Source: Theropithecus gelada
Taxonomy: Eukaryota; Chordata; Mammalia; Primates; Cercopithecidae
Assembly (NCBI RefSeq): GCF_003255815.1
Contig: NC_037682.1
Location: 9,798,711-9,862,710, forward strand
Length of the DNA stretch: 64,000 bases
Direction: 5' to 3'
Shown: piece by piece, positions 29,505 to 40,211 of the stretch
Position numbering within the stretch: position 1 is the stretch's first letter
Layout: each line of letters begins with the position of its first letter
Notes under the pieces: generated by a model
The model's input: only the letters and a program-made list of their open reading frames with translations
What the model was told of the DNA's origin: nothing
Database searches by the model: none
Position numbers and translations under genes: made by a program

Positions 29505-29798
29505 GGCCGGGTGTGGTGGCTCACACCTGTGATCCCAGCACATTGTGAGGCCGAGGTGGGCAAATCACGAGGTCAGGAGTTTGAGACCAGCCTGGCCAAC
29601 ATGGTGAAACCCTGTCTCTACTAAAAACACAAAAAACTAGCTGGGCATGGTGGCGGGCACCTGTAATCCCAGCTACTTGGGAGGCTGAGGCAGGAGAATC
29701 ACTTGAACCTGGGAGGCGGAGGTTGCAGTGAGCCTAGAACGTGCCACTGCACTCCAGCCGGGCGACCGTGTGAGACTCTGTCTAAAAAAAAAAAAAAA
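29505..29798 (+). mobile_element. Alu, sense, in L1M
   Basis: A full-length sense Alu; its A tail runs into a short TATATAT stretch. Confidence 0.9.
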
Positions 29799-29912
29799 TA
29801 TATATCTCCTGGAGAATATGAATGTATTAAATTATCACGTGCACCCCGAAAAAATATGTATATATCCTGGAGAGTTTTGCGTTATCAAAGATCTCAGTTT
29901 TTAAAAAAAAAG

Positions 29913-30209
29913 TTTTTTTCTTTTTTGAGACGGAGTCTCACTCTGTCGCCCAGGCTGGAGCGCAGTGGCTGGATCTCAGCTCACTGCAAGCTCCACCTCC
30001 CAGGTTCACGCTATTCTCCTGCCTCAGCCTCCCAAGTAGCTGGGACTACAGGCGCCCGCCACCTCGCCCGGCTAGTTTTTTGTACTTTTTTAGTAGAGAC
30101 GGGGTTTCACTGTGTTAGCCAGGACGGTCTCGATCTCTTGACCTTGCGATCCGCCCGTCTCGGCCTCCCAAAGTGCTGGGATTACAGGCTTGAGCCACCG
30201 CGCCCGGCC
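29913..30209 (-). mobile_element. AluY, antisense, Old World monkey type
   Basis: Contains GCAGTGGCTGGATCTCAGCT and ACAGGCTTGAGCCACCGCGC. Confidence 0.92.
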
Positions 30210-30440
30210 AAAAATTTTTTTTTTACAGCTAGTGGTATTCCATTGTGTATGTTTCCCATAACAAATGTTAATGACCTGCAGTGAGATCCCTATTGGTGGA
30301 AACTTGAGTTGTTTTCACTATTTTTATATTACAAACAATGCTGTAATAAATATTCTTAGGCCAGTGCCCCTCTGTACATATTCAAGCATTTCTAGAGGAT
30401 AAGTTCCTGGAAGTAGCATTAATGAGTTGGGGTGGCTGCA

Positions 30441-31230
30441 TTTGTTGTGGCGATAGCCGCTGTCCAGTTGCCCTCCATGGGCAGAAACCTGTGGGAGGGC
30501 CAGACCAGACTCTTTAAGTCACTCTTGAGGACAAGTAGAAGGGACGTGGGCCCCCCAGGATGTTCAGATAACTGGCCTGTACCCGGAGTCGTCCTGGTGA
30601 AAGTCAAGGGGAGCGCCATGATGTGTGCTTCGGGACGATGGAGGATCTGCCGTGTTCCCTGTGGCGTATCCAGCACCTGCTCACTGCCAGTGCACACGAG
30701 ACCCTCGCAAGTAAGGGAATGGACAAGATGTGGTGAAGAGGAGTCCCTGCAATCTGCCCTTGGACTGGGTGAGCCACCCCACCTCACTAAGCTTTACTTT
30801 CCTTAGGTTTACCATATCCAAAGCCAACTGCAGGGCTGTCGGGAGGATCAGAAATACTGTAACAGACATAATGCAATAACATAGATGAATCTTAGAGGTA
30901 AATTAAAACAGCACTTTATGCACAGTACGATAGCATTTTATGAAGCTCAAAAACAAAATGAAACTATCTATTGTTTAGCAATACACGCCCAACATACAAC
31001 CCTATTAAAAAATCAAGGGAAGGAAAAGCACAAAATCTGAGATGGTGGTCCCTGAGAGGAGTGTGGGATGGGATAAGGAAGGAGCCCAGGAATTTGTAAA
31101 GGTATTGGTAATATCACAGCTCTCAGGTTTGGTGGTAAGTTCATGGATATTTAAGTTATAACTCAGTTCCTAACTCACGTAAGGTGCCACACATCCTTTT
31201 GTATGTATCAAATATTATGTCATAAAATTT
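30441..31230. other. Unique intergenic stretch
   Basis: No gene, RNA or strong repeat recognised. The open frames here (up to 124 codons on either strand) lack domain signals. Confidence 0.5.
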
Positions 31231-31233
31231 TAG

Positions 31234-31545
31234 TTTGGGCCTGGTGGTTCATGTCTGTAATCCCAGCACTTTGTGAAGCTGAGGTAGGCAGATCACTTGA
31301 GCCCAGGAGTTCTAGACCAGCCTGGGCAACATGATGAAACCCTGTCTCTACAAAAAATGCAAAAATTAGCTGGGCATGGTGGCACTCGCCTGCAGTCGCA
31401 GCTACTCTGGAGGCTAAGGTAGGATTGCTTGAGCCTAGGAGTTCAAGGCTGCAGTGAGCTATGAACTTGCCACTGCACTCCAGCCTGGGTGACAGAGTGA
31501 GACCCTGTCTCGAAAAAAACAAAACAAACAAAACAAAAAATGGAA
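31234..31545 (+). mobile_element. Alu, sense, old
   Basis: A diverged sense Alu beginning GGGCCTGGTGGTTCATGTC, with a CAAAACAAACAAAAC tail. Confidence 0.88.
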
Positions 31546-31734
31546 AAAATTAAAAAAAATATATTTAAAAGTAAACACTGAAAAAATAGAACTCGCTTGA
31601 AAGACAAAACCAAAAATGAAGAGGATGCTTCCCTAGATGATGAAAATAAATGGAGAGGAATCACTGCAGTGTCCTGCACAGAACTCTGGAGTTGCTGCCT
31701 TGCAGTTGCTGCCTTCTAGTGTGTATTGTTGAAA

Positions 31735-32300
31735 GACAGTTTTATTGAGGCATAATTGGCATACAATAAGCTGCATATAAAAATGTGTGCGTGATGACTT
31801 TTGACATACGTGTACACCCGTGAAACCATTTCCACAATCAAGATAACCACCATCCCCTTCACTCTGGAACACTTCCCATGCCCTTGGTAAGCCCACCCTC
31901 CTGCTTCTTGCCTCCCATCCCCAAGTAACAACTGTGCTGCTTTCTGTCACTACAGGTTAATCTGCACTTTCTAGAATGTATGTAAATAGAATCACACAGT
32001 ATGTATTTGTGTTTTGTCTGGCTTCTTGCTTAGCTGAGCATAAGGATTTGCGAGTCATCCCTGTTGCATGTATTAATAGTTTATTCCTTTTTATTGCCAA
32101 GTAGTATTCCATTGTTTGGATGCACCAGTTTGCTTAGCTATTCATCTGTTGATGGACATTTGGACCATGTCCAGTTTTGAACTATTACAAATAAAGCTGC
32201 TATGAACATTCATGTACCTGTCTTTGTTGGATATATTCTATCATTTCTTGTGGGTAAATACTTTGGAGTGGAAGGACTGAGTCATAGGTAAGTGTTTAAA
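31735..32300 (-). mobile_element. L1M 3' end, antisense
   Basis: ATTGAGGCATAATTGGCATA, ACCGTGAAACC-like and ATCTGTTGATGGACATTTGG segments read as an antisense L1 3' UTR running into ORF2-proximal sequence. Confidence 0.75.
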
Positions 32301-32596
32301 TTTTTTTTTTTTTTTTTTTTCTTTGAGACAGAGTCTCACTCTGTCACCTAGGCTGGAGTGCAGTGGCCTGATCTTGGCTCACTGAAACCTCCGCCTCCTG
32401 GGTTCAAGTGATTCTCCTGCCTCAGCTGCCCGAGTAACTGGGATTACAGGCATGCCCGGCTAATTTTTGTATTTTGCGTAGAGATGGGGTTTCACTACAT
32501 TGGGCAGGCTGGTCTTGAACTCCTGACCTCAGGTGATCTGCCTGCCTCGGCCTCCCAAAGTGCTGGGATTACAGGTGTGAGCCACCGCGCCCGGCC
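32301..32596 (-). mobile_element. Alu, antisense
   Basis: First of a run of consecutive antisense Alus inserted next to the L1M fragment. Confidence 0.9.
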
Positions 32597-32601
32597 GCAT
32601 C

Positions 32602-33064
32602 TTTTTCTTTTTTTCTTTTATTTTGAGATGGGAGTCTTGCTCTGTCGCCCTGACTGTAGTGGTACGATCTCGGCTCACTGCAACCTCTGCCTCCCAAGTT
32701 CAAGTGATTCTCCTGCCTCAGCCTCCTGAGTAGCTAGGACTACAGGTGTGCACCAGCACAACCAGCTAATTTTTGTCTTTTTAGTAGAGATGAGGTTTCA
32801 CCATGTTGGTCAGGCTGGTTTTGAACTCGTGGTCTCAAGTGATTTGCCTGCCTTGGCCTCCAAAAGTGTTGCGATTACAGGTGTGAGCTACCGTACCCAG
32901 CCATTTTTTTTTTTTTTTGAGATGGGGTCTCATTCTGTCACCCAGGTTGGAGTGCAATGGTGCCATCTCCACTCACTGCCACCTCTGTCTCTGAGGCTCA
33001 AGCCATCCTCCCACCTCAGTCCTCATGAGTAGCTGAGACTACAGCTGAGACTACCACACCCGAC
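32602..33064 (-). mobile_element. Two antisense Alus (full plus truncated)
   Basis: A full copy at 32,602-32,902, then a truncated one at 32,904-33,064 ending in the left-arm linker. Confidence 0.85.
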
Positions 33065-33065
33065 T

Positions 33066-33357
33066 AATTTTTTCTGAGATGGAGTCTCGCTCTGTCACCC
33101 AGGCTGGAGTGCAGTGGCGCGATCTTGGCTCGCTGCAAGCTCTGTCTCCCGGGTTCACGCCATTCTCCTGCTTTAGCCTCCTGAGTAGCTGGGGCTATAG
33201 GCGCCTGCCGCCAGGCCCGGCTAATTTTTTTTTGTACTTTTAGTAGAGATAAGGTTTCACCGTGTTAGCCAGGACAGTCTCAATCTCCTGACCTCATGAT
33301 CCACCTGCCTTGGCCTCCCAAAGTGCTGGAATTACAGGTGTGAGCCACCGCGCCGAG
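33066..33357 (-). mobile_element. AluY, antisense
   Basis: TTTTCTGAGATGGAGTCTCG to GAGCCACCGCGCC. Confidence 0.9.
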
Positions 33358-33655
33358 TTTTTTTTTTTTTTTGGAAACAGGGTCTCCCTCTGTCACTTAG
33401 GCTTCAGTGCAGTGGTGTGATCACAGCTTATTGCAGCCTCATACTCTTTGGGGTCAAACAATCCTCCTGCCTCAGCCTCCCAAGTAGCTGGAACTACAGG
33501 CGCACATCATGCTCAGCTGATTATTATTTTTGTTGCTGTAGAGACAAAGTCTCCCTACATTGCCGAGGCTGGTCTCGAACTCCTGGCCTCAAGCGATCCT
33601 CCTACCTTGCCTTCCCAAAGTGCTGAGATTACAAGTGTGAGCCACTGCACCCAGC
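33358..33655 (-). mobile_element. Alu, antisense, old
   Basis: A diverged copy (GGAAACAGGGTCTCCCTCTG), likely AluJ. Confidence 0.85.
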
Positions 33656-33736
33656 CCTTGGTGCATTTCTAAATGCCTATACAGTTATATAATGTTGCAT
33701 AAATGGGATCACGTAATACATTTTTTAAACATATGA

Positions 33737-33739
<3 letters not shown>

Positions 33740-33788
<49 letters not shown>

Positions 33789-34075
33789 AGACAGAGTCTC
33801 GCTGTGTCACCCAGGCTGGAGTGCAGTGGCGTGATCTTGGCTCACTGCAAGCTCCGCCTCCCGGGTTCACGCCATTCTCCCACCTCAGCCTCCCAAGTAG
33901 CTGGGACTACAGGCGCCCGCCACCACGCCCGGCTAGTTTTTTTTTTTTTGTATTTTTAGTAGAGACGGGGTTTCACCATGTTAGCCAGGATAGTCTCGAT
34001 CTCCTGACCTCGTGATCCACCCGCCTCGGCCTCCCAAAGTGCTGGGATTACAGGCTTGAGCCACCGCGCCCGGCC
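33740..34075 (-). mobile_element. AluY, antisense, with 48-base poly-T tail
   Basis: An uninterrupted T run at 33,740-33,787 followed by a near-consensus AluY. The pure tail indicates a recent insertion. Confidence 0.92.
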
Positions 34076-34105
34076 GCATTTTTTTTTTTAAATGTTGGAT
34101 TTTTA

Positions 34106-34404
34106 GGCTGGGTGTGGTGGCTCACACCTGTAATCCCAGCACTTCGGGAGGCTGAGGCGCGCGAATCACTTGAGATTAGGAGTTCAAGACCAGGGCCAAC
34201 ATGGTGAAACCCCGTCTTTACTAAAAATACAAAAATTAGCCAGGCATGGTGGCATGTGCCTGTAATTCCAGCTACTCTGGTGGCTGAGTCATGAGAATCG
34301 CTTGAACCCAGGAGGAGGAGGTTGCAGTGAGCCAAGATCATGCCACTGCACTCTGGTCTGGGTGACAGAACGAGACTCCATCTCATTAAAAAAAAAAAAA
34401 AAAA
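34106..34404 (+). mobile_element. Alu, sense
   Basis: Begins GGCTGGGTGTGGTGGCTCAC and ends in an A run. Confidence 0.9.
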
Positions 34405-34841
34405 GTTGGATGTTTAAGATGTATTGGGTAACTTCCCATTTCACTCTGCAATAGGAGGGCATGTGCTATGTATCCTTCTGTAGCCTTTGTTATGCTCAGA
34501 CAATCATACGCAAACATGCACACATCTGTATGGGGTTTGTGTTACAAAAACAAGGCCATGTCATATATATTCCTTTGTTCACTTAACACAGAACAGAAGT
34601 TACTTTAGGTCGGTTGGTAGGAATTAACAGCTTTTCAAAGCTGCCTAATATTCCAGGTTACGGGTTTTCCAATTCAGTCATTCATATATTGATAGAAATT
34701 CACTTTGTTTGCCCATTTTTACTACTACAAACAATGCTGCAGTAAATGCAGAAGACTTTGAAAACATTATGTAATCACATGGCTTGTTTTGGGGGCAGAT
34801 TCCCAGGAGTGGGATATTGGATTGAAAAGGTTTATGTTTTC
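34405..34841 (-). mobile_element. L1M-like fragment, antisense
   Basis: TACTACAAACAATGCTGCAG and CCCAGGAGTGGGATATTGGA match the reverse L1 3' region. Interrupted at its right end by an AluY. Confidence 0.6.
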
Positions 34842-35159
34842 GGCCGGGCGCGGTGGCTCAAGCCTGTAATCCCAGCACTTTGGGAGGCCGAGACGGGCGG
34901 ATCACGAGGTCAGGAGATCGAGACCATCCTGGCTAACACGGTGAAACCCCGTCTCTACTAAAAAAAATACAAAAAACTAGCCGGGCGAGGTGGCGGGCGC
35001 CTGTAGTCCCAGCTACTTGGGAGGCTGAGGCAGGAGAATAGCGTGAACCCAGGAGGCGGAGCTTGCAGTGACCTGAGATCCGGCCACTGCAGTCCAGCCT
35101 GGGCGACAGAGCAAGACTCCGTCTCAAAAAAAAGAAAAAAGAAAAAAAAAAAAGAAAAA
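34842..35159 (+). mobile_element. AluY, sense, Old World monkey type
   Basis: Head GGCCGGGCGCGGTGGCTCAA and right arm GAGATCCGGCCACTGCAGTC. Confidence 0.92.
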
Positions 35160-35164
35160 AGACT

Positions 35165-35282
35165 CTTTTGAGACAGAGTCTTACTCTGTCGCCCAATCAC
35201 AGCTCACTTCTGCCTCTACCTCCTGGGCTCAGGGGATCCTCCCAACTCAGCTTCTCAAGTAGCTGTGAGTACAGGTGCATAT
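35165..35282 (-). mobile_element. Alu fragment, antisense, internally deleted
   Basis: GAGACAGAGTCTTACTCTGTCGCCC jumps directly to ATCACAGCTCACTTC, then stops at the linker. Confidence 0.75.
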
Positions 35283-35333
35283 TTTTTATTTTTTGAAAGG
35301 GGGAACGATTTTAATAGACAACAGAATGCTTTC

Positions 35334-35636
35334 TTTTTTTTTTTTTTTTTTTTTTGAGACGGAGTCTTGCTCTGTAGCCCGGGCTGGAGTGCAGTGGCCG
35401 GATCTCAGCTCACTGCAAGCTCCGCCTCCCGGGTTTGCGCCATTCTCCTGCCTCAGCCTCCGGAGTAGCTCGGACTACAGGCGCCCGCCACCTCGCCCGG
35501 CTAGTTTTTTGTATTTTTAGTAGAGACGGGGTTTCACTGTGTTAGCCAGGATGGTCTCGATCTCCTGACCTCGTGATCCGCCCGTCTCGGCCTCCCAAAG
35601 TGCTGGGATTACAGGCTTGAGCCACCGCGCCCGGCC
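35334..35636 (-). mobile_element. AluY, antisense, with clear target-site duplication
   Basis: Flanked by CAGAATGCTTTCT at 35,322-35,334 and again at 35,637-35,649. Carries the monkey-type variants GCAGTGGCCGGATCTCAGCT and CAGGCTTGAGCC. Confidence 0.93.
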
Positions 35637-35861
35637 CAGAATGCTTTCTAAAAGATTAACAATAGTAGGTGTTAGCACGTTTATGTTCTGCTATTTTCAT
35701 TTATTCTGAGATTCCTCATTATCACCTTTATTTGTATTTCCCTTATAGGCAGTATCTAAATACTGGTAAATAAATTAGCAAGTCTCAGGGATTCTGCAAC
35801 AGTCGTACAAACTCAGCACAGTCTAAGGTGGTATTACTATAACAGAATCCCTGGGACTGGG

Positions 35862-36019
35862 TAATTTATTTATTTATTTGAGACAGGGTCTTGGTCTGTT
35901 GCCAAGGCTGGATTGCAGTGGCGTGATCATAGCTCACTGCAGCTTCGATCTCCTGGGCTCAAGCAATCCTCCTGCTTCAGTCTCTCGTGTAGCTGGGACT
36001 ACAGTCGTGGATCACCATG

Positions 36020-36050
<31 letters not shown>

Positions 36051-36168
36051 GTAGAGGTGAGGTCTTGATCTGTTGCCCAGGCTGGTCACAAACTCCTGAG
36101 CTCAAGAGATCCTCCCACCTCAGACTCTCAAAGTGCTGGGATTACAGGCATTAGCAACCACACCCAGT
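35862..36168 (-). mobile_element. Alu, antisense, old
   Basis: TTTATTTATTTATTTGAGAC head, diverged body. Confidence 0.85.
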
Positions 36169-36193
36169 CTGGGTAATTAAGAATAGAGATTTC

Positions 36194-36389
36194 TGGCCAG
36201 GCGTTGTGGCCCATGCCTGTAATCCCAGCAGTTTGGGAGGCTGAGATGGGTGGATCACCTGAGGTCAGGAGTTCGAGACCAGCCTGGCCAACATAGTGAA
36301 ACCCCATCTCTATTAAAAACACAAAAAGTTAGCCAGGCATGGTGGCGGTGCCTGTAATCCCAGCTACTTGGGAGGCTGAGGCAGGAGAA
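36194..36389 (+). mobile_element. Alu, sense part of a fused inverted pair
   Basis: A sense Alu that stops at GAGGCTGAGGCAGGAGAA and switches strand. Confidence 0.88.
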
Positions 36390-36479
36390 CCATGTTGGCC
36401 AGGCTGGTCTCGAACTCCTGACCTCAGGTGATCCACCCACCTCTGCCTCCCAAAGTGATGGAGCCAACACGCCTGGCCA
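36390..36479 (-). mobile_element. Alu left-arm segment, antisense part of a fused inverted pair
   Basis: CATGTTGGCCAGGCTGGTCT to ACGCCTGGCC. Bases 36,392-36,439 are the exact reverse complement of 36,247-36,294. Confidence 0.88.
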
Positions 36480-36746
36480 GAGATTAAGTTTCTAACACAT
36501 GAGCTTTGGGGGACATATTCAAACCTGTCCACCTAAAGTAATCAAAAGGGTCAGAATCTAATTCTAATAGTTTATTCAAGCACAAAACATGAGGGTGGAC
36601 CACCTGGAAACACCGACTCCAAATGAATGGAGTCAGTGTTTTGAAGTAGAGAAGTTAAGGTTTCATTTACACAGGCAGAGGCAGAGGAGTTTTAGGATTA
36701 CATTTTTCATATATGGTCAGTGCATAGTTATAGTAATTTGGTTATA

Positions 36747-37036
36747 GGCCGAGTGCAGTGGCCCATGCCTGTAATCTCAGCACTCTGAGAGGCTGAGGTG
36801 GGCACCTGAGGTCAAGAGTTCAAGACCAGCCTGGCCAACATGGTGAAATCCCAACTCTACAAAAATACAAAAATTAGCTGGGCATGATGGCAGGTGGCTG
36901 TAATCCCAGCTACTCGGGAAACTGACGGGGGAGAATTGCTTGAACCCCGGAGGCAGAGGTTGCAGTGAGCCGAGATTGTGCCATTGCACTCCAGTCTGGG
37001 CAACAGCGAGACTGTCTCAAATAAAAATAATAATAA
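36747..37036 (+). mobile_element. Alu, sense, with target-site duplication
   Basis: Similar AATTTGGTTATA and AATTTGGTTGTA flanks bracket the element. Confidence 0.88.
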
Positions 37037-37255
37037 TTTGGTTGTAAGTAGTGTTTCTTTTTGGGAGGCATACATTTAACATTTTTTACAGAGAGTGTAA
37101 TAGTCATGGGTTTGCTGTCATCTGGTCTAAGTAAAGCAGGACAACAAAAGGGAAGTTAATCTATAAGAAGGGTCATTAAGAAGGCAGCAGGTTTTTGTCC
37201 CTGTGTTTCATTCTCTCCAGTAATTGTACAGAACAAAAAAAATAAGCAGGTCTAA

Positions 37256-37536
37256 GCCGGGCGCGGTGGCTCACGCCTGTAATCCCAGCACTTTGGGAGG
37301 CCGAGACGGGCGGATCACGAGGTCAGGAGATCGAGACCATCCTGGCTAACACGGTGAAACCCCGTCTCTACTAAAAAATACAAAAAACTAGCCGGGCGCG
37401 GTGGCAGGCGCCTGTAGTCCCAGCTACTCGGGAGGCTGAGGCAGGAGAATGGCGGGAACCCGGGAGGCGGAGCTTGCCAGTGAGCTGAGATCCGGCCACA
37501 GCACTCCAGCCTGGGCGACAGAGCGAGACTCCGACT

Positions 37537-37570
<34 letters not shown>
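37256..37570 (+). mobile_element. AluY, sense, Old World monkey type
   Basis: The AGCAGGTCTAA flank is repeated after the A tail at about 37,571. The tail is a run of about 32 A. Confidence 0.92.
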
Positions 37571-37571
<1 letters not shown>

Positions 37572-37599
37572 CAGGTCTAATTTATTATCTGAGAAAAAA

Positions 37600-38189
37600 G
37601 TATAACCCTATGTGGCTGAGATCACAGCCACCTCTCTCTCCAGGTTTAAAGTGTTGTGGGGGTTCCAACATCTTTTATATTTATTTTAAAAAACCACAGC
37701 AGAGGGGTTGTACACCCTTTCATGTTTCTTGGCTATTTGGATTTATTCTTCTGAGACATGTCCATTCCTATTTTTTGTTCCTTTTCTATTGTTTCTGCCT
37801 TTTTTCTAATTAGTTTTTAAGATTTCTTTGTATATTATAGATATTGGCTCTTTATCATGTATGGCAAATATTTTTTCCTCATCTATCATTGTCTGTTGAC
37901 TTTTATCACAGTGTTAAGTTTTAGGGTAATCAAGTATATCTTTTCATTTTGAGGTTTCAGTTTGAGGTTCCTGTCTTTGCAGTCCCTCAATCCCTAGATT
38001 ACCCTTATATAGTCTCCTAAATTATATTCTAAATGTCTTGTTGTTTAAATTTAAGATTCTACACCATTTATCAACTAAATCATCTTTTCCTGATTGAAAT
38101 AAAATACTACCTTTGTGGTATTTCCGGATTCTGTTGCACTAATGTGTCTTTCCTACCAACAATATCATATTGTTTTATTATTGTGGTTT
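37600..38189 (-). mobile_element. L1-like AT-rich fragment, antisense
   Basis: TTTGTATATTATAGATATTGG and CATTGTCTGTTGACTTTT resemble the reverse complement of L1 ORF2-region sequence. Family not certain. Confidence 0.5.
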
Positions 38190-38482
38190 TTTTGTTTTTG
38201 AGACGGAGTCTCATTCTGTTGCCCAGGCTGGAGAACAGTGGAGCGATCTCAGCTCACTGCACCTCCGCCTCCCGGGTTCAAGCAATTCTCCTGCCTCAGC
38301 CTCCTGAGAACCTGGGATTACAGGCGCCTGCCACCATGCTGGGCTAATTTTTGTACTTTTAGTAGAGACAGGGTTTTCACTGTGTTGGTCAGGTTGGTCT
38401 CGAACTCCTGACCTCAGGTGATCCACCCACCTTGGCCTCCCAAAGTGCTGGGATTACAGGTGTCAGCCACCGCATTGGCCTG
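38190..38482 (-). mobile_element. Alu, antisense
   Basis: An AluS-like antisense copy (GAGACGGAGTCTCATTCTGT). Confidence 0.88.
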
Positions 38483-38562
38483 TTTTGTTTTATATACTAT
38501 GTTTGTCATCTGGAAAGGCAAGCTCCTGCTCCATCTTGTAAAGTTTTCCCACTACTGTAGTA

Positions 38563-38861
38563 TTTTTTTTTTTTTTTTTGAGACGGAGTCTCGCTCTGTC
38601 GCCCAGGCTGGAGTACAGTGGCCGGATCTCAGCTCACTGCAAGCTCCGCCTCCCGGGTTTATGCCATTCTCCTGCCTCAGCCTCCCGAGTAGCTGGGACT
38701 ACAGGCGCCCGCCACCTCGCCCGGCTAGTTTTTTGTATTTTTTAGTAGAGACGGGGTTTCACCGTGTTAGCCAGGATGGTCTCGATCTCCTGACCTCGTG
38801 ATCCGCCCGTCTCGGCCTCCCAAAGTGCTGGGATTACAGGCTTGAGCCACCGCGCCCGGCC
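38563..38861 (-). mobile_element. AluY, antisense, Old World monkey type
   Basis: Near-consensus, with GCAGTGG-like CAGTGGCCGGATCTCAGC and CAGGCTTGAGCC. Confidence 0.92.
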
Positions 38862-38862
38862 G

Positions 38863-39153
38863 TATTTTTTTTTTTGAGACAGTCTTGTTCTGTCACCCAG
38901 GCTGAAGTACAGTGGCCGGATCTAGGAACACTGCAACCTCCGCCTCTCAGCTTCAAGTAATTCTCTTGCCTCAGCCTCCCGAGTAGCTGGGATTGCAGGC
39001 GTGCACCACCACGCCCAGCTAATTTTTGTATTTTTTAGTAGAGACGGGGTTTCACCATATTGGTCAGGCTGGTCTCGAACTCCTGACCTTGTGATCCGCC
39101 CGCCTCGGCCTGTCAAAGTGCTGGGATTACGCGTGAGCCACCGCCGCCCGGCC
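38863..39153 (-). mobile_element. Alu, antisense
   Basis: The last repeat before the SF1 CpG island begins. Confidence 0.88.
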
Positions 39154-39453
39154 GTAGTTATTGTTTTATAGGATTTTAAGATCATTTAATTCAATCCTCT
39201 GAACTCCGTTAAGATTCCGATAGAAGTGTGTATTTGTAACTTTTGAATTGACAACCTTATGTTATCTTTCATCTAATTTGTTGTTGCATCACTTCAAATA
39301 CTGTTTTTAATCCTTCAATAAGTCTTCTCTATTCATAGCTTTTTGGGTCTTTTTTTTTTTTAAAAAAACAGGAAGTCTCTTTACCTGCGGCGTAACGGAG
39401 CCGGTTTTCCGGCGCGCATCAGCCCCTCCCGTTCTCCCGCCCCAAGGTTCCGC

Positions 39454-39481
39454 GTTACCATGGGAACAAAGGTTGACGTCA
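39454..39481 (+). promoter_or_regulatory. X-box-like site next to a full CRE
   Basis: GTTACCATGGGAAC (39454-39467) resembles the RFX X-box palindrome. Six bases later comes a perfect cAMP response element TGACGTCA (39474-39481). The pairing resembles the X/X2 layout of RFX-CREB regulated promoters. Function is inferred. Confidence 0.5.
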
Positions 39482-40211
39482 CTTAGGGCTTCCATGCTGG
39501 ACCCGAGGGTCGATGGTGAAGGGAGACTAGCGGAGAGAGCGGTGTTGCTCTATATACGCATGCGCACTTCCTGCTCCAGGATTCCCCCGCCATAAATCTC
39601 GTTCCGGCTGGGCCTTTTCCGCCGCGACTTCTCGCTTAATCCCGGAGAAACTGCCCCCTGAGGGAGGAGAGTAGAAAAAAGCTGGAACCAGCGACAGCCA
39701 ATCCCGTGACACTACGACGCACGCGAAATTGATTGACTCCACCGCCGCAGCCAATGAGAGAGCTCGTCGACGCTCCGTCACAGAGTTCGCCCCACCCCAT
39801 CCCCTCCTTTCTGGACTCCGAGCTCAGTTCACGCAGTAACAAATGAAGTGCGCGCTGCGACACCTCCCAGCCCACCGGACTCCGCCGCCATTTCCTCGCC
39901 TGGCCTAACGGTTCGGCCAATCCCAGCGCTCATCAAGAAGGACTGAGGCTCCGCCAATCGGAGGCCCCCGATTTCGACCCTTCGCCTCGGCCCGGCCCAA
40001 TCCAGTCCCCGGTCCCACCACCCCCGGCCCGCCCCCGCGGCGGCCTTTCTCCTCCCTCTTTGTGCGTCTCGCGCCGCCGCCGCCCGCCGCGTGAAAGGAC
40101 GGGCTCCGCGCGCTCCGGCAGCGCAGTCGGGTCCCCTCCCCCCGAGAGGCTTGCGAAGGAGAAGCCGCCGCCGAGGAAAAGCAGCTGCCGGTGCCTGTCC
40201 CCGGGGGCGCC

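Larger units (their letters stand above)
29236..30440 (-). mobile_element. L1M 3' region, antisense, split by two Alus
   Basis: Pieces at 29,236-29,504, 29,799-29,912 and 30,210-30,440 carry reverse L1 3' features: TATTCCATTGTGTATG, TATTACAAACAATGCTGTAA and GATAAGTTCCTGGAAGTAG. Confidence 0.65.
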
